Positions 32,807 to 45,747 are shown, counted from the first letter of the stretch. The stretch is DNA of 64,000 nt from Alphaproteobacteria bacterium (GCA_012103325.1 WLWY01000007.1:62001-126000), one strand, 5' to 3'. Numbers and translations: made by a program. The notes: generated from the sequence alone by a model not told the origin.

Positions 32807-34516
32807 CGACTGTGATCGCGCGACGTTCTGGTCTGGAAACTGTACGGTAACGCTGGTCCAGGCTCCATGATCGCTCTTCAGCACCAACGTCCCGCCGTGC
32901 AGACGGACCAGCGAGTCGACGATCGGCAAACCGAGTCCGACACCGCCGCCATTCGCCGTCTCAATTGCGCCAAGTTGCGCAAACGGTATGAGCACGGTTT
33001 CGAGTTCGTCTTGCGAGATGCCGATGCCGTTATCCGATACGACGATACGGATCGCACCGCAATCGGCCCGATCGGCCTGAACCCGGATACGGCCGCCCTG
33101 CGGAGTAAATTTTACGGCATTGGACAGCAGGTTCAGGAGAATTTGACGTACCGCGCGCTCATCGGCCCGTATCGACGGCAGACCGTCTGCCACTGTTGCC
33201 TGCAGTGTTAAATTCTTCTCGCGAGTCTGTTCTCTAACCAACAGCGTCGTTTTGTGAACCAGGTCGCCGAGATCGACGTCAGTCAAATGCAGATCACATT
33301 TGCCTGCTTCGATCTTTGTGAGGTCGAGCACGTCGTTGATCAATTCGAGCAGATGTTGGCCACTGTGGAAAATATCACGCGCATATTCCTGGTATTGCGT
33401 ATTCCCAAGAGGCCCGAACAGTTCATTTGTCAGGATTTCGGAGAAGCCGATTACCGCGTTCAACGGCGTTCGCAGTTCGTGGCTCATTTTTGCCAGGAAG
33501 TCGGACTTAAAGTTGTTTGCCCGCTCCGCCGTTTCCTTTGCGCGCTGCAGCGCTTCTTCCCGTTGCTTGAGCTTCGTAATATCCGTGTTGATGAGATAGG
33601 TCGATCCGTCCGGCGCACGCTCTTCTTTCACCCGCAGCCATCGGCCGTCATTTCGCCGCGACAGAATTGGTTCGGTCGGATTGCGATGCTGCGCCAAGCG
33701 CTCCCGTACATAATCCTCTTCGCAGCCTACAGCGGCCATAAGCCGCGAGTTCGCGATATTGTCCCGCAGCATTTGTTCAAACGTCATCCCCGGCTTGATG
33801 CTGGGGGCCAGCTCCGGATTGACCTGTTTGAATCTCTCGTTGCAGAACACCAGACGATCATCGGGGTCGAACAGGGCAAAGGCGTCCGACACGTTTTCCA
33901 CGGCGCCGATGAAGAGTTGTTGCTCCTTGTCTACCCTACGCTGTGCGTTGACCGTGGCAGTGATATCGGTTCCCGTTCCGCAATAGCCTTCGAACGAACC
34001 GTCGGCACCGAATATGGGAGATCCGCTGGTTCGCACATGGCGAGTCGAGCCGTCCGGCGCCGTGAAGCTGTACTCGAAATCGCTGAATGGTTCGCGGGCG
34101 TCGAGGGCCGCCAAATGCGCCGACCATTTCTCGGCCTCTTCTTCGAGCATGTCGTCGCGGACAAAATGCGTTCGAGTTGTGCCAATCTTGTCTTCCGGAC
34201 GTAGTCCCGTGACGTCGAAATAGCGCGCGGAGTGATAGGTGAAGCGGAGATCCGGCCCCATCTCCCAAAACCAGTCGGACGCGATTTCCGCAAATGCTGC
34301 GAAACGCCGTTCGCTCTTCCGCAAGGCTTGCTCTGATTGGGCTTTATCGGCAACAGCTGTTTCTACGGCGCCGCACGCGCGTGCCTCGCTGTCCCTCGCG
34401 GCGGCCAGCTCACGCTCGAGCTGCGCAATTGACCGCTTTAGGGCAGCGCTTGACGAGGGCGCACCTATATCTCTGTGCTCGTCATTTTGGGGCAAAGCGC
34501 GACGACGCTGTGGCAT
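32801..34516 (-). CDS. PAS-domain sensor histidine kinase (soluble)
   Basis: A 571-residue kinase with no transmembrane segment: a coiled-coil (about 23-68), two PAS domains (about 68-190 and 200-318, the first with FDVTGLRPEDKIG), HisKA with phospho-acceptor His346 in [10 protein letters not shown], and HATPase_c with N (LLSNAVKF), G1 (DNGIGI) and G2 (GVGLGLPI) boxes. It should autophosphorylate and pass phosphate to an unidentified response regulator. The ATG at 34516 follows GGGAA; the TTG 15 bp upstream lacks support. No response regulator is adjacent, making this an orphan kinase. It converges with the MFS gene. Confidence 0.92.
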   Translation of the reverse strand: MPQRRRALPQNDEHRDIGAPSSSAALKRSIAQLERELAAARDSEARACGAVETAVADKAQSEQALRKSERRFAAFAEIASDWFWEMGPDLRFTYHSARYFDVTGLRPEDKIGTTRTHFVRDDMLEEEAEKWSAHLAALDAREPFSDFEYSFTAPDGSTRHVRTSGSPIFGADGSFEGYCGTGTDITATVNAQRRVDKEQQLFIGAVENVSDAFALFDPDDRLVFCNERFKQVNPELAPSIKPGMTFEQMLRDNIANSRLMAAVGCEEDYVRERLAQHRNPTEPILSRRNDGRWLRVKEERAPDGSTYLINTDITKLKQREEALQRAKETAERANNFKSDFLAKMSHELRTPLNAVIGFSEILTNELFGPLGNTQYQEYARDIFHSGQHLLELINDVLDLTKIEAGKCDLHLTDVDLGDLVHKTTLLVREQTREKNLTLQATVADGLPSIRADERAVRQILLNLLSNAVKFTPQGGRIRVQADRADCGAIRIVVSDNGIGISQDELETVLIPFAQLGAIETANGGGVGLGLPIVDSLVRLHGGTLVLKSDHGAWTSVTVQFPDQNVARSQSL

Positions 34517-34676
34517 GCCGGGTTCCCGCAATTATTCGGCGGTATGCCTAGCATCTGCCTGGTTAATATTCTCTTATTACCAATATTGGAAGAATAGTAG
34601 TGCCAGTTTAGCGAGAAGAGTGGTCGCTAAGATCGGTTCTGTCGAATGCTGGCCGGGCTTGGTCTTTGGGAGCGAT

Positions 34677-36194
34677 TCAGGTGTTGCGCCCGCCCGCGGC
34701 GGCCAATCTCACGGCTTCTTCCGCGGCGCGGATCATGGCGCGGGATTTGTTTTCGCTCTCCTGACACTCCATTTCCGGGTCGCTATCGGCAACGACACCG
34801 CCACCCGCTTGGATATAGACCTTGCCGTCCTTGACGATCGAGGTGCGTAACGTGATGCAGGTGTCCATGTCGCCGCCGGCGCCGAAATAGCCGATGCAGC
34901 CCGAATAAATACCGCGCCGTTCCGGCTCCAGCTCATCGATGATTTCCATGGCACGGACCTTGGGCGCGCCGGATACGGTGCCCGCCGGAAAACCCGCAAC
35001 AAGGGCGCTCAGCGCGTCATGCTCCGGCGCAATCTCGCCGTCGACATGCGATGCGATATGCATCACATGGGAGTAGTTCTCGATGACGAATTGTTCCGTG
35101 ACCTCGACCGTACCGACCTTCGATACCCTGCCGACATCGTTGCGGCCGAGATCCAGCAGCATAAGATGCTCAGCCCGTTCTTTCGGATCGGCAAGCAGTT
35201 CTTCCGCAAGGGCCTTGTCTTCCGCAGCATTCTTGCCACGTGGCCGGGTGCCGGCCACCGGCCGGATGGTCACGGTGTCGTCGCGCAGGCGCACGAGAAT
35301 CTCGGGGCTGGAACCAACAATGGAGAAACCGCCGAAATCGAGGAAAAACAGAAAGGGTGAGGGGTTGAGCCGCCGCAGCGATCGATAGAGTGCGAACGGT
35401 GGCAGCGTGAAGGGCATCTCGAACCGCTGGCTTAATACGACCTGGAAGACATCGCCGGCCTGAATGTATTCCTTGCCCCGCTCGACCATGTGGTGGAATG
35501 CTTCGCGGCTCATGTTGGATGTCGGTTCGGGAAGTTCGTGTTCGACCATCGCCGCGTCGGTCGCTTTCGGATGCGGCCGTTCCAGATCGGTCAGCACATC
35601 GTACAGGCGCTCTTCTGCCTGAGCATACGCCTCACGTTCATCGATGCCGGGCCGTGGGCGAACCGGTGTCACGATCGTCATGACGTCTTCGATCGTATCG
35701 AATACCGCGATGATTGTCGGGCGCAGGAAGATGCCGTCTGGCAGCCCCAAGATATCTGGGTTTTCGTCCGGCAAGGTTTCCATCAGCCGGACCATGTCAT
35801 AGCTCATATAGCCGAAGAGTCCCGCCGCCATGGGAGGTAGCCCTTCGGGCAGGGCCATGGCCGATTCCTGGATCAGCGTGCGCAACGATCCCAACGGATC
35901 GTCGCCCGCGTCTTCGAAACGGTCGGTATCGGCACGGGCATTTCGGTTGATCTCGACCTTGGTGCCTTGGCAACGCCAGATCAGATCCGGCTTGAGACCG
36001 ATGAACGAGTAGCGCCCCCGGATCGCCCCGCCGGAAACCGACTCGAGCAGGAAGCTGTTCGCCCGGCTGTCCGCGAGTTTCAGCATCGCCGATACAGGCG
36101 TTTCCAAATCCGCAATCACGCTCGTCCAGACAACCTGCGCTTCACCCGCGTCATATATCTTCGCGAAGGTAGCGTAGTCCGGCTGAGAGCTCAC
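34677..36194 (-). CDS. trpE: Anthranilate synthase component I
   Basis: A 505-residue chorismate-utilising enzyme that makes anthranilate from chorismate with ammonia delivered by TrpG. Present are the Trp feedback motif LLES near 48-51, the IVGSSPEILVR and PVAGTRPRGK segments of the active site, HLMLLDLGRNDVGRVS, and the late SGAPKVRAMEIIDELEP and YSGCIGYFGAGGDMDTCI. It is the first enzyme of tryptophan synthesis. It lies 17 bp after ppiD on the same strand, so both are probably one transcript. The glutamine amidotransferase partner trpG is not immediately downstream, unlike many alphaproteobacterial loci. Confidence 0.95.
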   Translation of the reverse strand: MSSQPDYATFAKIYDAGEAQVVWTSVIADLETPVSAMLKLADSRANSFLLESVSGGAIRGRYSFIGLKPDLIWRCQGTKVEINRNARADTDRFEDAGDDPLGSLRTLIQESAMALPEGLPPMAAGLFGYMSYDMVRLMETLPDENPDILGLPDGIFLRPTIIAVFDTIEDVMTIVTPVRPRPGIDEREAYAQAEERLYDVLTDLERPHPKATDAAMVEHELPEPTSNMSREAFHHMVERGKEYIQAGDVFQVVLSQRFEMPFTLPPFALYRSLRRLNPSPFLFFLDFGGFSIVGSSPEILVRLRDDTVTIRPVAGTRPRGKNAAEDKALAEELLADPKERAEHLMLLDLGRNDVGRVSKVGTVEVTEQFVIENYSHVMHIASHVDGEIAPEHDALSALVAGFPAGTVSGAPKVRAMEIIDELEPERRGIYSGCIGYFGAGGDMDTCITLRTSIVKDGKVYIQAGGGVVADSDPEMECQESENKSRAMIRAAEEAVRLAAAGGRNT

Positions 36195-36211
36195 GGTGAA
36201 TGCCTATTAAA

Positions 36212-38104
36212 CTAAAATTGCAGGAAAATGGTGTCGATCGCCCGTTGGTCGACAGTGACAGTGTGATGTTGCCGCAAGGCGTTGTTGTACTGCACTTCTA
36301 CGTCACTGGCTATCGCTTCGCCCAAGCGGGTTTGAAGTGCTTTCACCGCGGCGCTATCGGTGTTCGGGTTCGCCGCCTCTACGCGTTTCAGAACGGCAAT
36401 CGTGTGGCCTGTTCCCGCCCGGCTGCTTGCCGCACCGCCGATCTTGGCCGCAAAAATATCGCTGACCAATGCGCGCGGCAGGTTGGATCCGGCGCCTTGA
36501 CCCTCTCGGTTGAAGGGCGCGCTCGTTTGAATCGTCGCAGCAAGCTCACCCGCAATGGCCGCTAACGTCTCGCCGCCTTTGATACGGTCGAGCGCGGCTT
36601 TGGTTTTCTCTTCCGTCAGCTTTAGCCGCTGTTCGGCCTGCCAGGCGGCGATGGCTTGCTCGCGTACGGTGTCCAGCAGCTTCACTCTGGAGGGCGTGAC
36701 TCTGTCGACACGCACGAGCAGATAGCCATTCGAGCCCAATTCGATCAGGCTGCTCTCTTCGCCGGATTCCGTACTGAACACGCTGGTTAGAAACGCATCG
36801 TCGATGGGGATCGTAAGAATCGGCTTGTCGTTTGTGTCGCGTCCACGGCGGTCGACCATGGCGACCTTTTTCGCGGACACGCCGATCTGGCTTGCTGCTT
36901 CCTCAAGCGAGGCACCGCCGCCAAGGGAGTCTTCGAGCGCATTGGCGAGCTCGAACAGCACATCGAGCGACTTTTCCTGCGCCAATTCCGTGCGCAGCGT
37001 TGCGCGGACATCTGCAAAGGGCTGTGTCGTTTCCGCTCTGGTGCCGGTAACCTGCATCACGTGCCAGCCGAACGGTCCCTTCAACGGTGCACTCGTTTGA
37101 TCTTTACTGAGCGCAAACACAGGGTCGGCCAGTTCGTCCGGCAGGCTATCTCGGGTTACGTCGCCTAGGTTGGTGGCGTCGGCGTCTTGATTTAGAAGTT
37201 TCTTTGCCAGCGCAGCAAATTCGATGCCCTCCGCCAATTGCGCGATAGCCTCTTTCGCCGCTTTCTCGGTTGGAAACACCATTTGCTGTACGGTCCGCTG
37301 TTCCGCTACTCGGAACTGATCGATCCTGTTTTCGTACAGCTCACGGATCTCGGTATCCGGGATCGTGATGTCGTCCAACACGTCGACGCCGGACAAGTGG
37401 ATATAGGTGGCGTTGCGATATTCCGGCGCGGTGAATAGCCGCTCGTTTTCCTTATGATAGGCTTGCAGCGCCGCATCGTCTGGCGCATCGACGGTCGCGT
37501 TGGGATCGTTTTCGATGACGATAAAGTCGGCGATGCGTTTTTCCTGGCGCCAGCGATAGAGCCGGTTGGCCAACTGGGTAGACCCCTGAACGTCCTTGGT
37601 GAGGCTTCCGACGACCTGTTCGCGCGACAATTCGCGGCGCAGCTGCGCGACGAACTGCTGCTCCGTGTATCCGTTCACCGCCAGGGTCTGCTCGTAGACA
37701 CCGCGGTCGAACTGGCCAAGCTGATTGCGGAAACCCGCTTCCGACCTGATCTGATTAGCGATTGGATCTTTGGTGACAACGACACCAAGCGCACTAGCCT
37801 CGCTGTCGTAAAGTGCTTGTGTAATCAGCGATTCGACGACCTGGTTGGTAATGCCCAACTGCCTGGCTTGCTCCGGCGATATGTCGCTGCCGAGACGGCG
37901 GGTCAGCACGTTGAGCTGGCGGCGGAACGTCTCTCCGACCTCGGTCGGCCCGACTTCAACGTCGCCGACTTCGATGACGGCGCCACTTCTGATGCCGCCC
38001 TGAAAGATGTCGCCGACGCCAAAGATGGCGAAGCTGACGACCAGCACGCCCAGAAGCGCTTTGAAATACCAGGATCGAACACCGTTGCGCAGGAATTCGA
38101 GCAT
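36212..38104 (-). CDS. ppiD: Periplasmic peptidyl-prolyl isomerase PpiD-like (SurA N-terminal)
   Basis: A 630-residue protein with one N-terminal transmembrane helix (WYFKALLGVLVVSFAIFGVGDIF, residues about 12-34), a SurA-like N-terminal chaperone region, a parvulin-type PPIase domain in the middle (about 265-365: VFPTEKAAKEAI, ALSKDQTSAPLKGPFGWHVMQV) and a second SurA-like region. Anchored to the inner membrane, it should assist folding of proteins leaving the Sec translocon. A ppiD-trpE arrangement is a known alphaproteobacterial context. It is divergent from tpiA, with 163 bp between starts that must carry both promoters. Confidence 0.9.
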   Translation of the reverse strand: MLEFLRNGVRSWYFKALLGVLVVSFAIFGVGDIFQGGIRSGAVIEVGDVEVGPTEVGETFRRQLNVLTRRLGSDISPEQARQLGITNQVVESLITQALYDSEASALGVVVTKDPIANQIRSEAGFRNQLGQFDRGVYEQTLAVNGYTEQQFVAQLRRELSREQVVGSLTKDVQGSTQLANRLYRWRQEKRIADFIVIENDPNATVDAPDDAALQAYHKENERLFTAPEYRNATYIHLSGVDVLDDITIPDTEIRELYENRIDQFRVAEQRTVQQMVFPTEKAAKEAIAQLAEGIEFAALAKKLLNQDADATNLGDVTRDSLPDELADPVFALSKDQTSAPLKGPFGWHVMQVTGTRAETTQPFADVRATLRTELAQEKSLDVLFELANALEDSLGGGASLEEAASQIGVSAKKVAMVDRRGRDTNDKPILTIPIDDAFLTSVFSTESGEESSLIELGSNGYLLVRVDRVTPSRVKLLDTVREQAIAAWQAEQRLKLTEEKTKAALDRIKGGETLAAIAGELAATIQTSAPFNREGQGAGSNLPRALVSDIFAAKIGGAASSRAGTGHTIAVLKRVEAANPNTDSAAVKALQTRLGEAIASDVEVQYNNALRQHHTVTVDQRAIDTIFLQF

Positions 38105-38267
38105 ATGGGCCTACCCTTGAAGCCATTGAAAATACCCGCCTTCCGGCGTGGCGCGGCATATTAAGAGCCCCCCGACGGCCCCGCAACCGCTATTACACAT
38201 ATGTGGCCCGGTGTGATCGCGCGTGATAAACAGGCACGTCGTTCAAGAATGGGAGGAAAAAGGCCTT

Positions 38268-39023
38268 ATGGCTACGAAGCGCGTAATGCTGGTTGCGGGA
38301 AATTGGAAGATGAATGGGCTTGCCGCGGAGGGGCATGCGCTGGCACAGGCGGTAGCGGCGGGTGCCGAGGGCGTCGGTTGCGAATTGCTCGTTTGTCCGC
38401 CGGCGGTGCTGCTCTCGACGGCCGGGGCCGCGTTATCGGGTTCCGGTGTCGCCCTAGGTGGGCAGGATTGCCATCCGGAGGAAAGCGGCGCGCATACCGG
38501 CGATTTGAGCGCGGAAATGCTCGCGGATGCTGGCAGCCGCTTCGTCATTGTCGGACATTCCGAGCGGCGTGCCGATCATGGCGAGAGCGATGCCCTTGTC
38601 CGCGCCAAGGCACTGGCCGCGCATCGTGCGGGACTGACGACCGTCATCTGTGTCGGCGAGACTGAGGTGGAGCGTGATGCCGGCCGTGCCGACGCGGTCG
38701 TCGCCGGGCAAATCAAAGGGTCTTTGCCAGAGAAGGCGACGGCAGCCGACACGGTCATCGCTTATGAGCCGGTTTGGGCGATTGGGACGGGCCGGACGCC
38801 GACACCCGATGAGGTGCAGGCGATGCACCGTCACATGCGAGCTATCGTATCCGGAAGCCATGGCGCCGAAATTGCCCGGCAGATTAGGCTTCTGTATGGC
38901 GGCTCGGTGAAGCCCGGAAATGCGAGCGAACTTATGGCATTAGAGGATGTGGACGGCGCATTGGTCGGGGGCGCCAGCCTCGTCGCGGCGGACTTTTTGG
39001 CGATTGCCGGCTGCTGTGCGTAG
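38268..39023 (+). CDS. tpiA: Triosephosphate isomerase
   Basis: A 251-residue TIM-barrel enzyme interconverting dihydroxyacetone phosphate and glyceraldehyde 3-phosphate. Catalytic motifs are complete: NWKMNG (Asn and Lys), VGHSERR (His), [10 protein letters not shown] (Glu) and the phosphate-binding [11 protein letters not shown]. The start [12 protein letters not shown] at 38268 is preceded by GGAGGAAAA; an in-frame extension to 38223 is not supported. It opens a plus-strand run with secG, pyrG, kdsA and eno, a glycolysis/translocation/nucleotide cluster conserved in alphaproteobacteria. Confidence 0.96.
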   Translation: MATKRVMLVAGNWKMNGLAAEGHALAQAVAAGAEGVGCELLVCPPAVLLSTAGAALSGSGVALGGQDCHPEESGAHTGDLSAEMLADAGSRFVIVGHSERRADHGESDALVRAKALAAHRAGLTTVICVGETEVERDAGRADAVVAGQIKGSLPEKATAADTVIAYEPVWAIGTGRTPTPDEVQAMHRHMRAIVSGSHGAEIARQIRLLYGGSVKPGNASELMALEDVDGALVGGASLVAADFLAIAGCCA

Positions 39024-39096
39024 ACGGCGCTGGCCATTCGGTGGATTAACGACTACATAAAGCCGCGATTACGGTGAGATAGGTAAAGGTTGAACG

Positions 39097-39420
39097 ATGG
39101 AAACCATACTTTTGGTGGTTCATCTGATAATTGCGATACTGCTGGTGATTACCGTCCTTATGCAGCGCAGCGAGGGCGGTGGACTCGGTATTGGCGGCGG
39201 CGGCGGTGCCAATGTTGGCGGGCTCATGAGCGTCCGCGGTACCGCGAATTTCCTGACCCGGGCGACCGCGGTTCTGGCTGGTTGTTTTATGCTGACCAGC
39301 TTGACCTTGGCGATCATCGCCGGAAATCGGACGACCCCGCAGTCGATCCTCGATAGCCCGGCCGCGACCAGCACACCGCAGCCCGAATCGAAAGAAGGCG
39401 ACGTACCGCTGTCTCGATAG
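39097..39420 (+). CDS. secG: Preprotein translocase subunit SecG
   Basis: A 107-residue SecG: two hydrophobic helices (residues 3-23 and about 54-75) joined by the conserved Gly-rich loop QRSEGGGLGIGGGGG. A Pro/Ser-rich polar tail follows. SecG is the auxiliary subunit of the SecYEG translocon that speeds protein export. Positioned 73 bp after tpiA, as in many bacteria, and 78 bp before pyrG. Confidence 0.95.
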   Translation: METILLVVHLIIAILLVITVLMQRSEGGGLGIGGGGGANVGGLMSVRGTANFLTRATAVLAGCFMLTSLTLAIIAGNRTTPQSILDSPAATSTPQPESKEGDVPLSR

Positions 39421-39459
39421 AGCGAAGACTGCATAAAGTCTCTCTCGCCGCCTGATTAA

Positions 39460-41139
<1,680 letters not shown>

Positions 41140-41140
41140 T

Positions 41141-41968
41141 ATGTCCGCATCGATAAAGGTCGGCAATCTGGAAATCGGCAACGACCGGCCGCTGACGATT
41201 ATCGCCGGACCGTGTGCCATGGAAAGCCGGGAGCATGCGCTCGAAATGGCGCAGGCGCTGAAAGCGGAAGCCGACCGGCTCGGCTTCGGGCTGATCTACA
41301 AATCCTCCTTCGACAAGGCCAACCGCACGTCGATCGGCAGTGCGCGCGGGCTTGGCCTGGACAAAGCAATGGCGATCTTCGCCGAAGTGCGCGAGACCGT
41401 GGGGTGTCCCGTCATCACGGATGTCCACGAACCGCACCAGTGCGCGGTTGTCGCCGAGTCCGTCGATGTCCTACAAATTCCGGCTTATCTCTGCCGGCAG
41501 ACGGACCTGCTGGTCGCCGCGGCACAAACCGGGCGGGCGATCAATATCAAGAAGGGCCAGTTCCTGGCGCCCTGGGACATGAAGAATGTTGTCGCCAAAT
41601 GCGTCCAGGCAGGCAACACGAATCTTATGGTCTGCGAGCGTGGTGCCAGTTTCGGCTACAACACGCTGGTTAGCGACATGCGTTCGCTGCCGATCCTGGC
41701 CGAGACCGGCTTTCCAGTCGTGTTCGATGCGACCCATTCGGTGCAGCAGCCCGGCGGGCAGGGAGGGACCTCCGGCGGGCAGCGGGAATTCGTGCCCGTG
41801 TTGGCGCGTGCCGCGGTGGCCGTGGGCGTGGCCGCCGTCTTCATGGAAACGCATCAGGATCCGGACAGCGCGCCGTCCGATGGCCCCAACATGGTGCCCC
41901 TGAAGGAGTTTGGACCCCTCATGGAATCCCTGCTTGCCTTCGACCGCCTGGCAAAAGGCCGCAACTAA
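41141..41968 (+). CDS. kdsA: 3-deoxy-8-phosphooctulonate (KDO-8-P) synthase
   Basis: A 275-residue TIM-barrel enzyme condensing arabinose 5-phosphate with phosphoenolpyruvate, the first committed step to KDO of lipopolysaccharide. Motifs seen: [62 protein letters not shown] and [11 protein letters not shown]. The start at 41141 ([14 protein letters not shown]) is one base after the pyrG stop. LPS synthesis supports a Gram-negative host. Confidence 0.96.
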   Translation: MSASIKVGNLEIGNDRPLTIIAGPCAMESREHALEMAQALKAEADRLGFGLIYKSSFDKANRTSIGSARGLGLDKAMAIFAEVRETVGCPVITDVHEPHQCAVVAESVDVLQIPAYLCRQTDLLVAAAQTGRAINIKKGQFLAPWDMKNVVAKCVQAGNTNLMVCERGASFGYNTLVSDMRSLPILAETGFPVVFDATHSVQQPGGQGGTSGGQREFVPVLARAAVAVGVAAVFMETHQDPDSAPSDGPNMVPLKEFGPLMESLLAFDRLAKGRN

Positions 41969-41986
41969 CCGCATAGACTTGCTTAA

Positions 41987-43279
<1,293 letters not shown>

Positions 43280-43299
43280 AAAACACGGGGAAAACGGCA

Positions 43300-44721
43300 A
43301 TGTATATCGACGGCAACTGGGCGACCGCGGCGGGCGTCCTTGAAGTGACCAACCCGGCCAATGGCGAGGTGATTGGCTCGGTCCCCGACGGCGGGCGGGA
43401 AGACGCCGCACGCGCCATCGAAGCAGCGGCGAAAGCGTTCCCGGCCTGGTCCGGCCTGACGGCCTATCAGCGCTCCGACTATCTGTACCGGGCGCACAAG
43501 CTCATGATGGAACGGCGCGAGGACCTCGCCCGCATGATGACCCTGGAGCAGGGCAAGCCGATCCGCGCTGCGCGCAACGAGGTCGGCTACGCGGCGGATT
43601 TCCTGCTGTGGTACGCGGAGGAGGCAAAGCGCGTCTATGGCGAGACGATTCCCGCGCCGCGCGGCGACCAGCGCTTCATCGTGGCGCATCAGCCGGTCGG
43701 CGTCGTGGCGGCGGTGACGCCGTGGAACTATCCGATTTCCATGCTGACCCGCAAGATCGCGCCGGCCCTGGCGGCAGGTTGCACCATCGTGCTCAAGCCG
43801 GCCGAGGCGACGCCGCTCTGCGCCGTGGAGACTTTTAAAGTCTTTGAAGAGGCGGAAATTCCGCCCGGCGTGGTCAATCTGGTCACCGCCGCCGACCCGG
43901 TCCCCATCGGCGCGGAGTTCACCAGCAACCCCACGGTGCGCAAGATCACCTTCACCGGCTCCACGGCGGTCGGCAAGAAGCTCGCCGCCGATGCGGCAGC
44001 ACAGCTCAAGCGGGTCTCGATGGAGCTCGGCGGCCACGCACCTTTCATGGTCTTCGAGGACGCCGATCCCGTACACGCGGCCAAGGGCGCCTCGCTGGTC
44101 AAGTTCCTCAACACCGGCCAGGCCTGCATCAGCCCGAACCGCCTGTTCGTGCACCGCAGCATCGTCGAGCCGTTCGTTGAGACCCTGACCGAGCGCGTCA
44201 CCCGGATGCGCGGCGGCAACGGCATGGAAGACGGCATCTCCATCGGCCCGCTGGTCAACGAGGCGGCCATCGCCAAGGTCGACCGCCAGGTCGAGGACGC
44301 CAAGGCCAAAGGCGCCACCGTCGTGTGCGGCGGCCACCGCCTGATGGATGACGGGCTCGACAAGGGTCACTTCTACGCCCCTACAGTGCTGACCGGCGTG
44401 ACGGAAGCGATGACGATCTACCGCGAAGAAACCTTCGGCCCGGTCGCCCCCGTGATCGCCTTCGACGACGACGAAACCGCGCTGACCATGGCCAACGACA
44501 CCCATTACGGGCTGGCAGCCTACGTCTATACCAACAACATCAGCCGTGCGATGCGCATGTTCGAAGGGTTGCGCTTCGGCATCATCGGCATCAACGACAT
44601 CAACCCGACGGCAGCGGCGGCGCCGTTTGGCGGCGCCAAGGAAAGCGGGCTGGGACGCGAAGGCGGCCGCGAGGGGATCGCGGAGTATCTCGAGACGAAG
44701 CTCGGCGGGTTTTCAGTTTAG
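43300..44721 (+). CDS. NAD(P)-dependent aldehyde dehydrogenase (succinate-semialdehyde dehydrogenase-like)
   Basis: A 473-residue aldehyde dehydrogenase. The catalytic Cys276 sits in NTGQACISPNR, the general-base Glu in MELGGHAPF, and the cofactor motifs are VTPWNYPISMLTRK, LKPAEATPL and FTGSTAVGK. C-terminal EETFGPVAPV and GVNDxxP-type residues (GINDINPTA) place it in the GabD/SSADH group, which oxidises succinate semialdehyde to succinate; other aldehydes are possible. An ORF in the same frame opens much earlier inside eno, but the ATG at 43300 with GGGGAAAA is the family N-terminus (MYIDGNWATAAG). It is likely transcribed with eno. Confidence 0.92.
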   Translation: MYIDGNWATAAGVLEVTNPANGEVIGSVPDGGREDAARAIEAAAKAFPAWSGLTAYQRSDYLYRAHKLMMERREDLARMMTLEQGKPIRAARNEVGYAADFLLWYAEEAKRVYGETIPAPRGDQRFIVAHQPVGVVAAVTPWNYPISMLTRKIAPALAAGCTIVLKPAEATPLCAVETFKVFEEAEIPPGVVNLVTAADPVPIGAEFTSNPTVRKITFTGSTAVGKKLAADAAAQLKRVSMELGGHAPFMVFEDADPVHAAKGASLVKFLNTGQACISPNRLFVHRSIVEPFVETLTERVTRMRGGNGMEDGISIGPLVNEAAIAKVDRQVEDAKAKGATVVCGGHRLMDDGLDKGHFYAPTVLTGVTEAMTIYREETFGPVAPVIAFDDDETALTMANDTHYGLAAYVYTNNISRAMRMFEGLRFGIIGINDINPTAAAAPFGGAKESGLGREGGREGIAEYLETKLGGFSV

Positions 44722-44747
44722 GGTAGGGGACCGCTCTTATAATTGTC

Positions 44748-44770
44748 GTGCTTGGGCTTGACCCGAGCAC
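44748..44770. terminator. GCTTGACC-type palindrome after the aldehyde dehydrogenase gene
   Basis: GTGCTTGGG pairs with CCCGAGCAC around CTTGA (one wobble pair). This is the alphaproteobacterial REP-like palindrome of the form GGGCTTGACCC. It lies 26 bp after the stop codon, ends the core block, and probably works as a terminator. Confidence 0.65.
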
Positions 44771-45023
44771 TCACGTCGATGCCATTCTCAAGCTACAAAT
44801 AGGAGGCTCTGCCCCCTTTTTGGCGCGTAGAATATTCGATATTGCGTGATCTTTTTCTCGCCAACTTTAATATAAAAGTTGGGGAGTTATTTATTCTATG
44901 ATATGTATAGTCACCAATGAGTTAGGGAGATTTTTTTCGGCCCTATCGTTTGGTGATCAAATTTTCTTCCCAAGTTTTCTTTTCAGGAAACTAATAGTTG
45001 GGGAGTTTTAGGAAGATTCCGGC
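44771..45023. other. AT-rich junction region with palindrome and direct repeats
   Basis: Base composition drops sharply here. CCAACTTT and AAAGTTGG form an 8-bp hairpin (44861-44882). AGTTGGGGAGTT occurs twice, at 44877-44888 and 44996-45007, the second ending 16 bp before the recombinase start. These may be recombinase binding or attachment sites; no tRNA is adjacent. Confidence 0.45.
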
Positions 45024-45638
45024 ATGCCGATCGAAGACCGAAAGTCCGCGAATGCGAACCACCCTAAAAAGGGGTCCTCGATCAAGGTCGAGCCAATCCG
45101 TGATCTGAAAGCAATCAAGCGGCTTAAAAAAATCCTGGCCGATAGTCCGCGGGATTTATGCCTGTTCACTCTGGGCATCAACACGGCCTACCGCGCCAAT
45201 GAACTGCTCTCGATCACGGTCGGCCAGGTCGATTACCTCGAGGCGGGCGATCGGCTCGATCTCAAGCAGAGTAAAAACAAACGATATCGGGCCACCACGC
45301 TCAATGCCGCCGTGATTTCGGCAATCGACAATTGGCTCAAAGTCCATCCGGACCCGCGTGGCGATGCGCCGTTGTTCCTTTCCCAAAGGTACGGCCAGGC
45401 CTTGCAGGTATCGACGTTGAGCCAAATGGTCAAAAAGTGGTGCGGCGATGTCCGCCTACGCGGCAACTACGGCTCACACACACTGCGCAAGACCTGGGGC
45501 TATCATCAACGCACGACCTACGACCGGCGCACGGCGCTGCTCACCTGGGCCTATGGTCACGCTTCAGAATCCCAGACGCTCGATTATCTGTGCATCCAGC
45601 CGGATGAAATTGACGAGCTCTACGCTTTGGAGCTTTGA
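45024..45638 (+). CDS. Tyrosine recombinase, catalytic domain only
   Basis: A 204-residue site-specific recombinase consisting of just the catalytic domain. The conserved set is visible: Arg57 (TAYRANELLS), a Lys near 84, HxxR (GSHTLRKTWGY, His152 and Arg155), His179 (AYGHAS) and the nucleophile Tyr188 (TLDYLCI). The N-terminal SAM-like core-binding domain of typical integrases (another 90-150 residues) is absent. The gene therefore is either a short integron/plasmid-type recombinase or a truncated integrase; codons and start look intact. It heads an AT-richer island and is likely to have moved it. No partner excisionase is seen. Confidence 0.82.
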   Translation: MPIEDRKSANANHPKKGSSIKVEPIRDLKAIKRLKKILADSPRDLCLFTLGINTAYRANELLSITVGQVDYLEAGDRLDLKQSKNKRYRATTLNAAVISAIDNWLKVHPDPRGDAPLFLSQRYGQALQVSTLSQMVKKWCGDVRLRGNYGSHTLRKTWGYHQRTTYDRRTALLTWAYGHASESQTLDYLCIQPDEIDELYALEL

Positions 45639-45747
45639 CCTTGCCGAACTCGGGCCATTAAGATGTTAGGTATCTGTACGAGTAAGGCGGTTTATTCCCA
45701 TTTTTGGCACTACTTTTGACCTGAGCACAATACTTCCGAGGAACACA

